Made by a program: the position numbers and the translations under genes. A stretch of 64,000 nucleotides of DNA from CAIYRG01 sp965247505 (GTDB lineage: Bacteria > Pseudomonadota > Alphaproteobacteria > Micropepsales > Micropepsaceae), in assembly GCA_965247505.1 (NCBI GenBank), contig OZ252020.1, positions 1,922,001-1,986,000 on the forward strand, written 5' to 3'. The notes below the pieces were generated by a model that worked only from the letters and a program-made list of their open reading frames with translations, made no database searches and was not told where the DNA came from. This document shows positions 51,886 to 60,399 of the stretch, piece after piece. Numbering within the stretch: the first letter of the stretch is position 1; the number at the start of each line of letters is the position of its first letter.

Positions 51886-53871
51886 ATGACCAGGAAAAAA
51901 GAAAACATCGACGCCGACCCGAGCGCTGTAGACAGGCGTAAATTCATCGCCGGCGTGGCCATTGCCAGTGCAACGGCGGTTGCCAGCGGTGAGACCGCCA
52001 AGGCCGCGGTGTTGCCACAAGGTCAAGGCGCCGGCCTCGCGCCAAGCGCATTGCGTCCCAGCGCGCAAGTGGTCGCCGCCGAAGGTGGCCTGTTTCAAGA
52101 GGCTGGCGCTGATGGCTCTCCCGGGACCGTAAACGGCAAGCCGGGATCGGACTTCATGGTCGACGTCATCAAGACGCTCGACATCGAATACGCGATCACG
52201 AACCCAGCCTCGAGCTGCCGCGGTATTCACGAATCTTTTGTCAGCTATGGCGGCAATACGATGCCCGAGCTGCTCACCGCGACGCACGAAGAAACTGCGA
52301 CCGCGATGGGCCATGGCTATTTCAAAGTCACGGGCAAGCCGATTATTTCGCTGTGCCATGGTACCGTTGGGCTGCAGCACGCAGCGATGGCCGTCTACAA
52401 CGCCTGGTGCGACCGTGTTCCGGTTATCATGGTAGTAGGCAACAATACCGATGCGGAGACGCGCGTCCCCGGCACGCCAACTTTGCATACCGTTCAAGAT
52501 CCCGGCTCGATCGTTCGCGATTACACAAAATGGGACGACCAGCCTGGCTCGCTCCAGCATTACGCCGAATCGATGGTGCGCGCTTACAAGATCGCTATGA
52601 CACCGCCTTTCGAGCCGGTGCTCATTTCGCTCGAAGAGCACATGCAAGAGCATGAAATCCACTCCGCAAGACCGTTGACCATTCCGAGGCTCACTACGCC
52701 CTCTTTCCCCGCGGGCGATATGAACGCCGTGCGCGAGGCTGCTGCGCTCCTGGCCAATGCAGAGTTTCCGGTCATCGTTGTCGATCGCGCCGCGCGTTCG
52801 CAAGCAGGCATGGAAAATGTCGTTGCGCTCGCCGAAAGCGTGAATGCTTTGGTTGTCGATCGCTACGGGCGTATGAACATGCCCAACACGCATCCTCTCT
52901 ATCAGATGGGCGGCGCAGCATTGCAGCGCGCCGATGTCGTATTGGGACTTGAGCTCACCGATTTTTGGGGCACGGTGAATAGTTTCAGCGACAATGTGGC
53001 CCAAAATGTCAGCCCCAATGTCTCTCCCGACACAAAACTCATCAGCATTGGTGTCGGCGATATTTATATCCGTGCAAATTTTCAAGACTTCCAGCGCTAT
53101 CAGCCCGTGGATATCGCCATCGCCGCGGATGCAGAGACTACAATTCCTTGGCTAACCGAAGCGGTGAAAGCTGCCATCCCGGCGGGCCGCCAAGCAGCCA
53201 TCGATCAACGCGGGGCAGACGCCAGGCGCAATCAGGCTGAAACGCGCGAACGCAGCCTGGCCGAGGCCGCGGCAAATGGTTGGGATGTCCGGCCCATCAG
53301 TTCGGCGCGCCTTAGCGCCGAGCTTTGGGCGCAGATCAAGAGCGAAGATTGGGCGCTGGTGTCGCGCGATCAAAGCCTATCCTTCTGGCCGCATCGTCTT
53401 TGGGCATTTGAAAATCATCACCAGTTCATTGGCGGTCCCGGCGGCCAGGGCATTGGTTACGGCCTGCCGGCGGCGGTCGGCGCGGCGCTCGGCCATCGCG
53501 AACATGGCAGGCTGGTCGTCAATCTGCAGAATGATGGGGACTTTATGTATGCGCCGGGCTCACTTTGGACTGCCGCGCATCACAACATTCCCATGCTTAA
53601 TATCATCTACAATAACCGCGCCTATCATCAGGAGGTGATGCATATGCAGCGCATGGCAAGCTGGCGGCAGCGCGGTGTCGAACAAGCGCTGGTCGGAACG
53701 GTGATCACCGATCCGAACATCAATTTTGCCACCGTGGCGCAAGGCATGGGCGTGGAAGGGATCGGTCCAATCGAGGATCCCAACGATCTTACAGCTGCGA
53801 TACGGCGCGGGATTGAAGTGGTGAAAACAGGCGAGCCCGTCGTGATCGACGTCATCGCACAACCGCGTTGA
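51886..53871 (+). CDS. Tat-exported thiamine-diphosphate enzyme, module 1
   Basis: A 661-residue protein of the acetolactate synthase/benzoylformate decarboxylase superfamily. The twin-arginine leader is VDRRKFIAG (Arg17-18). The PYR domain has the catalytic Glu135 in ATHEETATAMGHGYF and GTVGLQHAAMAVYNAWCDR. The middle domain follows. The PP domain has GGPGGQGIGYGLPAAVGAAL and the ThDP/Mg motif, which reads NDGDFMYAPG (549-552) in place of GDG, ending in YNNRAYHQE (Asn576-577). ATG at 51886 begins right before the leader. Tat export would carry the folded enzyme with ThDP bound. A cytochrome c gene follows 22 bases on. Substrate unknown. Confidence 0.92.
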   Translation: MTRKKENIDADPSAVDRRKFIAGVAIASATAVASGETAKAAVLPQGQGAGLAPSALRPSAQVVAAEGGLFQEAGADGSPGTVNGKPGSDFMVDVIKTLDIEYAITNPASSCRGIHESFVSYGGNTMPELLTATHEETATAMGHGYFKVTGKPIISLCHGTVGLQHAAMAVYNAWCDRVPVIMVVGNNTDAETRVPGTPTLHTVQDPGSIVRDYTKWDDQPGSLQHYAESMVRAYKIAMTPPFEPVLISLEEHMQEHEIHSARPLTIPRLTTPSFPAGDMNAVREAAALLANAEFPVIVVDRAARSQAGMENVVALAESVNALVVDRYGRMNMPNTHPLYQMGGAALQRADVVLGLELTDFWGTVNSFSDNVAQNVSPNVSPDTKLISIGVGDIYIRANFQDFQRYQPVDIAIAADAETTIPWLTEAVKAAIPAGRQAAIDQRGADARRNQAETRERSLAEAAANGWDVRPISSARLSAELWAQIKSEDWALVSRDQSLSFWPHRLWAFENHHQFIGGPGGQGIGYGLPAAVGAALGHREHGRLVVNLQNDGDFMYAPGSLWTAAHHNIPMLNIIYNNRAYHQEVMHMQRMASWRQRGVEQALVGTVITDPNINFATVAQGMGVEGIGPIEDPNDLTAAIRRGIEVVKTGEPVVIDVIAQPR

Positions 53872-53893
53872 TAACGAGATTTGAGGAATAATT

Positions 53894-54256
53894 ATGCAAT
53901 ACGGAAAATTTTCGCATTTGATGATCGCTTCGCTTTTCGCCTTAGGCGGTAGCGTTTCATCCGCCATCGCGGCCGATGGCGAGCGCCAGCGCGAAGTCTT
54001 CGAGCGCGTAGGATGTTGGTCTTGCCATGGCTACGAAGGACAAGGTGGGCGCCACGGCCCCACAATTGCCCGTACGCCACATAATTATGAGGCCTTCAGC
54101 GCTTTCGTGCGAACTACCTCCGGGCGTATGCCGCCCTTTTCGGAGCGGGTCGTGTCCGACGATGATCTTCGTGCAGTCCATGCCTATCTGCAATCGCGCC
54201 CCGAGCCACCGCCGCCGAGTAATTTTTCGCTTCTGCAGGGTGTATTTCCCGAATAG
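53894..54256 (+). CDS. Small periplasmic cytochrome c, module 1
   Basis: A 120-residue class I cytochrome. After a signal peptide (LMIASLFALGGSVSSAIA), haem c attaches at CWSCH (41-45) within VGCWSCHGYEGQGGRHGP. The axial Met is probably Met79 in SGRMPPF, and DDDLRAVHAYLQSRP forms the terminal helix. It closely matches the module 2 cytochrome. Sitting 22 bases after the ThDP enzyme, it is the likely electron acceptor. Confidence 0.9.
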   Translation: MQYGKFSHLMIASLFALGGSVSSAIAADGERQREVFERVGCWSCHGYEGQGGRHGPTIARTPHNYEAFSAFVRTTSGRMPPFSERVVSDDDLRAVHAYLQSRPEPPPPSNFSLLQGVFPE

Positions 54257-54444
54257 GACGGTTGGGCAGCCAAGCGGGCGACCAAACGCGCCACCGAACG
54301 CAATAGGAATTGATCTGGCAGGCCACGCGCCGCGCTGATACGCTTTGCCTCAAGAGTTCTCCCGACCGGGATGAACTAACGGGTGCGGGTCGCTGCCTAA
54401 ATGACGGCGCGGCCTATATCTCCGGGCATGGTGGGAGGCAGTGA

Positions 54445-56442
54445 ATGGCAAAGAAGATCAATTCAAAAAATAGCAATGGCGCAGCCCTAGACCGGCGCAA
54501 TTTCATCAAAACCGCTGCAATCGCGGGAGCGGCGGCCGTCACAGCGAGCGACGGCGCGAAGTCTGCGATTTTGCCTCAGGGCGGCACGGCGCCTGCAACA
54601 CCGTCGGTGATGCGTCCCTCCACTTCGCTTGCGCAAGCCGAGCTCGCAACTAGTTCGGTGTCGATGCCCTCGCAATATCCCGGTGTTTCTCACGGCAAAC
54701 CCGGCTCGGACTATATGGTCGACGTCATCAAGACGCTCGACATCGACTACATTATCACCAACCCGGCTTCGAGCTGCCGTGGATTTCACGAATCCCTTGT
54801 CACCTATGGCGGCAATTCCGCGCCCGAACTATTGACGACCATGCACGAAGAATCCGGCACCGCGATGGGGCACGGTTACTTCAAAGTTTCTGGCAAGCCG
54901 ATGGGGTCCTTGTGCCATGGAACCGTTGGCCTGCAGCACGCGGCGATGGCGGTTTACAATGCGTGGTGCGACCGCGCGCCGGTTATCATGATGATCGGGA
55001 ACGAGATGGATGCGGAGCATCGCCGGCCAGGCACACCGACCTTACATGCTGCCCAAGATCCGGCGGCGATGATCCGCGATTTCACCAAATGGGACGACCA
55101 GCCGGCCTCGCTGCAGCATTTCTCCGAATCGATGGTACGCGCCTACAAGATCGCACTGACGCCGCCTTACGAGCCGGTCCTCATCGTCATGGGCGAGGCC
55201 ATGCAGGACGAGGTGCCGGAACCGAGCGCGGTGGAACATTTCTCGATCCCGAAAGTTGCGATCCCGGCGCCGCCGACCGGTGACCGTAATGCGGTTCGCG
55301 AAACCGCCGCCATGCTGGTGAGCGCGGAATATCCCGTCCTCGTTGCCGACCGCGCCGCACGTACGCAGGCCGGGATGGAGGCGCTCGTCGAGCTAGCGGA
55401 ATTATTGCAAGCACCTGTCGTCGATCAGGGCGGGCGCATGAATTTCCCCAACATGCATCACCTTTATAATCGCGGGAAAGCGGCCATTCGCCGGGCGGAT
55501 ATGGTTGTCGGGCTCGAACTCACCGATATGTGGGGCAGCGTCAATGATATGAGCGATACCGCACATCCGACCCAAGGGCCGGCGGTGCGTCCGGGCACAA
55601 GGATGGTCAGCATCGGTGTTGGCGACATTTACATCCGCGCCAATTATCAGGACTTCCAGCGTTATCAGCCGGTCGATATCGCCATCGGAGCAGATGCGGA
55701 AGCGACATTGCCGCTTTTGATTGAATCGGTGAAAACGCAGCTTACCGATGCGCAGCGCGCCAACATCGATCTCCGCGGCCAGCAGCTCCGCGAAGCCTAT
55801 GCGAGCGCGCGCGCCGCCACCCCTGCACAAGCTGCCGCCAGTGCCTGGAATGCGAGCCCGGTCAGCGGCGCGCGGCTTTCGGCCGAAATGTGGGAGCTGA
55901 TCAAGAACGAAGATTGGGCGCTGGTTTCGCGCGATCAGAGCATAAGCGCTTGGCCGCACCGGATTTGGGATTTTCAGAACTATTATCAGTGGATCGGAGG
56001 GCCGGGCGGACAAGGGGTCGGCTATGGCTTGCCGGCGGCGGTCGGCGCCGCGCTTGCCCATCGCGAACATGGGCGTCTTGCGATCAACATCCAAAATGAC
56101 GGCGATTGCATGTATGCGCCGGGCGCATTGTGGACGGCGGCGCATCACAGAATTCCGTTACTCACCGTCATGCATAACAATCGTGCCTATCATCAGGAAG
56201 TCATGCATTTGCAACGCCTGGCCAGTTGGCGCCAGCGTGGTTACGAGAACGCCAATTGGCGCGTTGCGACGACGATCGAAGATCCGCATGTCGATTTCGC
56301 GAAGCTTGCCGATTCTATGGGCGTGGCAAGCATTGGTCCGATCGACAATCCAAACGATCTCGCTCCGGCGTTACGGCGCGCCATCGATATCGTGAAAAAT
56401 GGCGAGCCGGCGCTCGTCGACGTCATCACACAACCGCGTTGA
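54445..56442 (+). CDS. Tat-exported thiamine-diphosphate enzyme, module 2
   Basis: A 665-residue close paralogue of module 1. The Tat leader is LDRRNFIKTAA (Arg17-18). Glu135 is in TMHEESGTAMGHGYF. The ThDP motif is NDGDCMYAPG (551-554, again Asn for the first Gly), with HNNRAYHQE (Asn578-579), and YGLPAAVGAALAHREHGRLA precedes it. Order and spacing match module 1 throughout, including the shared GDIYIRANYQDFQRYQPVDI segment of the middle domain. A ribosome site (gggaggcag) precedes the ATG at 54445. Its cytochrome gene follows 10 bases downstream. Confidence 0.92.
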   Translation: MAKKINSKNSNGAALDRRNFIKTAAIAGAAAVTASDGAKSAILPQGGTAPATPSVMRPSTSLAQAELATSSVSMPSQYPGVSHGKPGSDYMVDVIKTLDIDYIITNPASSCRGFHESLVTYGGNSAPELLTTMHEESGTAMGHGYFKVSGKPMGSLCHGTVGLQHAAMAVYNAWCDRAPVIMMIGNEMDAEHRRPGTPTLHAAQDPAAMIRDFTKWDDQPASLQHFSESMVRAYKIALTPPYEPVLIVMGEAMQDEVPEPSAVEHFSIPKVAIPAPPTGDRNAVRETAAMLVSAEYPVLVADRAARTQAGMEALVELAELLQAPVVDQGGRMNFPNMHHLYNRGKAAIRRADMVVGLELTDMWGSVNDMSDTAHPTQGPAVRPGTRMVSIGVGDIYIRANYQDFQRYQPVDIAIGADAEATLPLLIESVKTQLTDAQRANIDLRGQQLREAYASARAATPAQAAASAWNASPVSGARLSAEMWELIKNEDWALVSRDQSISAWPHRIWDFQNYYQWIGGPGGQGVGYGLPAAVGAALAHREHGRLAINIQNDGDCMYAPGALWTAAHHRIPLLTVMHNNRAYHQEVMHLQRLASWRQRGYENANWRVATTIEDPHVDFAKLADSMGVASIGPIDNPNDLAPALRRAIDIVKNGEPALVDVITQPR

Positions 56443-56452
56443 GGATTCAGTT

Positions 56453-56809
56453 ATGCGTTCACTATTTCAAATTGCGGGCGTAGCGGTGATCGTGGCTCCA
56501 GCCTTGTTCGCCGGCAGTGTTGCATTTGCTGCCGACGCCGATGCAGGCAGGGAAGCTTATAACCGAGTCGGCTGCTACAGCTGTCACGGCTATGAGGGCC
56601 AGGGCGCTGGGACGGGCCCTAAGCTTGCGCCTGATCCTCTTCCCTATGCCGCGTTGAGCAATTTCGTGCGGCAATCGTCCGGCCCTATGCCGCCCTTCAC
56701 GCCGGCTGTATTGCCTGACGAGGATTTGCAAGACATCTACGCTTTTCTTCAGTCTATTCCACAGCCACCCGACGCCGACGACATCCAGCTGTTGCAGGAC
56801 ATACAATAG
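56453..56809 (+). CDS. Small periplasmic cytochrome c, module 2
   Basis: A 118-residue protein with signal peptide (VIVAPALFAGSVAFAAD), haem site CYSCH (41-45) in VGCYSCHGYEGQGAGTGP and probable axial Met79 in SGPMPPFT. The C-terminus ends IQLLQDIQ. I chose the start at 56453, just before the leader. Haem and Met positions are identical to the module 1 cytochrome, so the enzyme and cytochrome genes were duplicated as a unit. Confidence 0.9.
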   Translation: MRSLFQIAGVAVIVAPALFAGSVAFAADADAGREAYNRVGCYSCHGYEGQGAGTGPKLAPDPLPYAALSNFVRQSSGPMPPFTPAVLPDEDLQDIYAFLQSIPQPPDADDIQLLQDIQ

Positions 56810-56917
56810 GTTTGCGTGCGCGCCCTGGCGGGACCGGCTGGGATTGCGTGACTGATTGACATTTTACAGCCGGCGCTTCCTCATGTCTTCCACAATGGCT
56901 GCCATGGGGAGGAAGTA

Positions 56918-58846
56918 ATGCCCGAATCGTCGAAACCATCCAAAATTAAACGCCGCCAATTTCTCGCAGGCGCCGCAGCCGCGCCCGCAATAGCAGCCGT
57001 CGCGCTTGGCCCAAACACTGCATTCGCAGCGCAGACGCCGTCCGTCCCGGCAAATCCAAATACAGCCGGCGATATGCAACCGCCCGGCCAAGCCGCACCG
57101 CTAGCCGACGGCCATGTTTGCGGCAGCGATCATATGGTCGATGCCTTAAGAGCGCTCGATCTCGAATATATTGCTTCTAATCCCGCCTCGACATTTCGCA
57201 GTCTGCAAGAATCCATCGTCAATTATGGCGGCAATACCAAGCCGGAATTTCTAACTGCGCTACACGAAGACTCGTCCGTTCATTTTGCCCAAGGCTATGC
57301 AAAGATTACCGGCAAGCCGATGGCCGCGCTCGTGCATGGCAATGTTGGGCTGCAGCACGCGAGTATGGCGATCTATAATGCCTTTGCCGATCAAGCACCG
57401 GTCTATGTCATTGCCGGAAATGTCGCCAGCGAATGGGTTCGCCGGCCCGGCGCGGAGACAGCGCATTCTTCCACTGATCAAGCGCAGATGGTGCGCGACT
57501 ATGTGAAATGGGACGAGCAGCCATACGCCTTGCGCGATTTCTCCAACTCGGCGGCGCGTTGTTATGAGGCGGCGGTCAGAGAATCGCCCGGACCGGTTCT
57601 GCTGGTTTGCGATGCCGAAATTCAGGAAGAAGAAGTCCATGCCGAGCACATGGCGGATTTGCGCATCCCAAAAATCAGCCGCCGCACCAAAACAATTGCC
57701 GACAGTGCGGCGGTGGATGAAATCGCCACGCTTCTCGTGAATGCCGAGAACCCGGTCATCATGACCGACCGCTACGGCACGACGCCGCAATCTGTTCCTC
57801 TGCTTGTCGAACTTGCCGAAGCCCTTCAGGCGCCCGTCATTGATTCGCGTGGGAGAATGAATTTTCCCACCCAACACCCGCTTAATCATACCCAGATTGC
57901 GGGGCCTGCCGTTCAAAATGCCGATGTCATTTTAGCGCTGGAGCCGCGCAATCTATTCGGCATGATCAACAGACTGCAGGACCTTCCCATTCGCACGGTG
58001 ACCTCGCGTATTCGCCCCGATACGATGGTCATTCGCATCGGCACGACCGCCCTTGCGCAGAAATCAAATTATGGCGCGCATCAGCGTTATGCTCCCGCGG
58101 ATATCGACATTACCGCCGAAGCTGCAGCCACCTTGCCCTATCTCATTGAGGCGGTGCGGAGCAAAGCGAACAATTCGTTTGAGGCGCGCGGACAGCGACT
58201 GCGTCAGGCGACGTACGGTCTCGCCGAACAAACACGCCGCGATGCCGCGCGTGCGTGGAACGTAAGTCCCATCAGCACCGCGCGCGTCCTGGCGGAGCTT
58301 TGGGACCAGATCAGGGAAGAAGATTACACCATCGCGACGGAGTGCCAGTTCCAATCCTATTGGGCGCACCGGCTATGGACGATGGATCATTATCATAATT
58401 ATCTTGGCCAATCGGGCGCCTCCGGCGTCGGGTATAATTCGCCCGCTACTGTTGGCGCTGCGCTTGCCAATAGGGCCCTGGGCCGTTTGACAATCGGCAT
58501 TGTTGGCGATGGCGATTTCATGATGCAGCCTGGTGTCATTTGGACCGCGGCACATCATCAGATTCCATTGTTGATGATCGTGCATAATAATCGCGGCTAT
58601 CACCAAGAAGTCATGCATGTGCAGCGCATGGCCAACCGCCATAACCGTGGCATCGATCGCACCGATATCGGGACTACAATCAAAGATCCCAATATGGATT
58701 ACGCGGCGATGGCGAAAAGCATGGGTGTGTATGCGGAAGCGCCGGTATCCGAGGCCCATGAAATCGGTCCGGCGATTCAGCGCGCGCTCGCAATTGTCAG
58801 AAATGGCGAGCCGGCATTGATCGATGCCGTCATGCAGCCGCGTTAG
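56918..58846 (+). CDS. Tat-exported thiamine-diphosphate enzyme, module 3
   Basis: A 642-residue, more diverged paralogue. The leader is IKRRQFLAGAAAAPA (Arg12-13). The catalytic Glu117 lies in ALHEDSSVHFAQGYAKITGK. Here the ThDP motif is canonical: VGDGDFMMQPG (Gly530-Asp533), with HNNRGYHQE (Asn557-558). It retains NVGLQHASMAIYNAFADQAP but differs from modules 1-2 in the active-site flank (DSS against ETA/ESG) and lacks the NDGD change. It may use a different substrate. The cytochrome gene follows 21 bases downstream. Confidence 0.92.
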   Translation: MPESSKPSKIKRRQFLAGAAAAPAIAAVALGPNTAFAAQTPSVPANPNTAGDMQPPGQAAPLADGHVCGSDHMVDALRALDLEYIASNPASTFRSLQESIVNYGGNTKPEFLTALHEDSSVHFAQGYAKITGKPMAALVHGNVGLQHASMAIYNAFADQAPVYVIAGNVASEWVRRPGAETAHSSTDQAQMVRDYVKWDEQPYALRDFSNSAARCYEAAVRESPGPVLLVCDAEIQEEEVHAEHMADLRIPKISRRTKTIADSAAVDEIATLLVNAENPVIMTDRYGTTPQSVPLLVELAEALQAPVIDSRGRMNFPTQHPLNHTQIAGPAVQNADVILALEPRNLFGMINRLQDLPIRTVTSRIRPDTMVIRIGTTALAQKSNYGAHQRYAPADIDITAEAAATLPYLIEAVRSKANNSFEARGQRLRQATYGLAEQTRRDAARAWNVSPISTARVLAELWDQIREEDYTIATECQFQSYWAHRLWTMDHYHNYLGQSGASGVGYNSPATVGAALANRALGRLTIGIVGDGDFMMQPGVIWTAAHHQIPLLMIVHNNRGYHQEVMHVQRMANRHNRGIDRTDIGTTIKDPNMDYAAMAKSMGVYAEAPVSEAHEIGPAIQRALAIVRNGEPALIDAVMQPR

Positions 58847-58867
58847 GTTTCGAGTGAGGAATTAAAT

Positions 58868-59215
58868 ATGTTTGTTTGTTTGAGTGCGGTTGTTTTTGGA
58901 TTCATATTGAGCAGCTCTGCATATGCGCAGAATGTGACGGGCGACGCCCAAAGCGGTGAATCGCTATACGTTTCCACCGGATGCTATGAGTGCCACGGTT
59001 TTGTCGGTCAGGGCGGTGCGCCGGGGCCTGCCGTGGCGCCGCCCATGGCGTTCGAACCGTTTCTTTTCCAACTTCGCCAACCGCGCCAAGTGATGATCCC
59101 TTATTCGGAAGCTGTTCTTTCCGACGCCCAGGCTGCCGATATTTACGCTTTCCTCGCGAGCCTGCCTCCACCACCCGATCCGGATTCGATCCCGCTTCTG
59201 CAAACTATGCCTTGA
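58868..59215 (+). CDS. Small periplasmic cytochrome c, module 3
   Basis: A 115-residue protein with a signal peptide (AVVFGFILSSSAYAQN), haem site CYECH (39-43) in STGCYECHGFVGQGGAPGP, and probable axial Met76 in RQVMIPYS. The loop around the Met differs from the SGRMPPF/SGPMPPF of modules 1-2, matching the divergence of its partner enzyme. The next gene starts 7 bases after its stop, so module 3 and the reductase probably share a transcript. Confidence 0.9.
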   Translation: MFVCLSAVVFGFILSSSAYAQNVTGDAQSGESLYVSTGCYECHGFVGQGGAPGPAVAPPMAFEPFLFQLRQPRQVMIPYSEAVLSDAQAADIYAFLASLPPPPDPDSIPLLQTMP

Positions 59216-59222
59216 GCTGCTC

Positions 59223-60173
59223 ATGGATTGGCGTGAGCTCGGGACAACAGGCATAAACATTGCGCCCATTATGTTTGGCGGAAACGTTTTCGGCTGGACG
59301 GTCGATCAAGAAAAAGCTTTTGAGCTGCTTGATGCATTTGTTGATGCCGGGTTTAATTCGATCGACACGGCAAATTGCTATTCGATTTGGGTAGACGGGA
59401 ACGAAGGCGGAGAATCCGAATCCATCATCGGCGCGTGGATGAAGGAACGCGGTAACCGCGACGACATCATCGTGGCGAGCAAGGTCGGCCACGATATGCG
59501 CAAGCGTGGTCGCGGACTCTCCAAAGCGCATATCATTAGGGAAGTGGAAGACTCCCTGCGGCGTCTTCAAACAGATTATATCGATCTTTATCAGGCCCAT
59601 CGCGACGATCCCAACACTGCGCTTGAAGATGTGCTCGATACTTTCGACGAACTTATCAATACCGGAAAAGTGCGTGCGATTGGGGCATCCAATTATAATG
59701 CTGCTCGCTTACGTGAAGCGCTCGACATTGCGGAGAAAAAGGGCTTGCCGCGCTATGGAACGCTTCAGCCGCACTATAATTTATACAAGCGCGCAAAATT
59801 CGAAGGCGAAATGCGATCGCTTTGCAACACAGAAAATATTGGCGTCATCCCCTATTTCCCATTGGCCTCCGGTTTTTTGACCGGCAAATACCGCGATGAA
59901 TCCGATTTTTCCAAAAGCCCACGCGGCTCCAGCATGGGAAAATATCTCAATGAGCGCGGGCTAAAAATTCTCCAGGCGCTTGATACGGTCGCTAACGCCT
60001 ATGGCACAACGCCTGCCGCCGTGGCGTTGAGTTGGGCCATGCACCAGCCGGGAATCGTTGCGCCCATCGCAAGCGCGACCGAGATTTCTCAATTGAAGGA
60101 TTTTTCGGTCGCAACGCGGCTTGATCTTGGCGACTACGCGTCAGCCCTTCTCGAAGAGGCGAGTAAGGCTTAG
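59223..60173 (+). CDS. Aldo/keto reductase
   Basis: A 316-residue TIM-barrel NAD(P)H oxidoreductase. The catalytic tetrad is complete: Asp48 and Tyr53 (SIDTANCYSIW), Lys87 (VASKVGH) and His126 (YQAHRDD). No signal peptide, so cytosolic. It follows the module 3 cytochrome by 7 bases and probably shares its transcript. It could reduce aldehydes or keto compounds produced by the periplasmic ThDP enzymes after uptake. The sequence resembles the YajO/PF00248 group. Confidence 0.93.
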   Translation: MDWRELGTTGINIAPIMFGGNVFGWTVDQEKAFELLDAFVDAGFNSIDTANCYSIWVDGNEGGESESIIGAWMKERGNRDDIIVASKVGHDMRKRGRGLSKAHIIREVEDSLRRLQTDYIDLYQAHRDDPNTALEDVLDTFDELINTGKVRAIGASNYNAARLREALDIAEKKGLPRYGTLQPHYNLYKRAKFEGEMRSLCNTENIGVIPYFPLASGFLTGKYRDESDFSKSPRGSSMGKYLNERGLKILQALDTVANAYGTTPAAVALSWAMHQPGIVAPIASATEISQLKDFSVATRLDLGDYASALLEEASKA

Positions 60174-60211
60174 CTAGTGCTTGTCGATCCTCCAAACATC
60201 CCAATTTCGTC

Positions 60212-60366
60212 ATGGCCGCCCTTTTGAGGCGGCCATCCAGCTCAGCGCTTCGGAGCGCTGAAAGAAGTCATACGAAAAACTATTTGCTTTCGTCGACACG
60301 ACCGCGATGAATGGCCGGCCCTGTGTGCGTCGCACACAAATTTATTTATTTGCGCGCAAAGCGCGC
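60212..60366. other. Array of four hairpins between convergent genes
   Basis: Four perfect or near-perfect stems in about 155 bases: atggccgcc/ggcggccat (60212-60236), cagcgct/agcgctg around TCGG (60243-60260), tgtgtgc/gcacaca (60322-60338) and gcgcgc/gcgcgc around AAA (60352-60366). It lies between two convergent genes and may serve termination in both directions. T runs are weak, so a mobile repeat or structured RNA remains possible. Confidence 0.5.
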
Positions 60367-60399
60367 TGGCCACGGCCATGATGCTAAGGCGCGTCGATC

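Noticed and set aside
51859..53085. A 408-codon open frame on the minus strand opposite the first ThDP enzyme
   Set aside because: Antisense shadow of a clearly coding gene. It is rich in His/Arg/Asp without domain-like pattern and arises from the codon bias of the real frame.
51886..58846. Calling the three ThDP enzymes biosynthetic acetolactate synthases
   Set aside because: All have Tat leaders, no small regulatory subunit gene follows, and each is paired with an exported cytochrome c, which does not fit branched-chain amino-acid synthesis.
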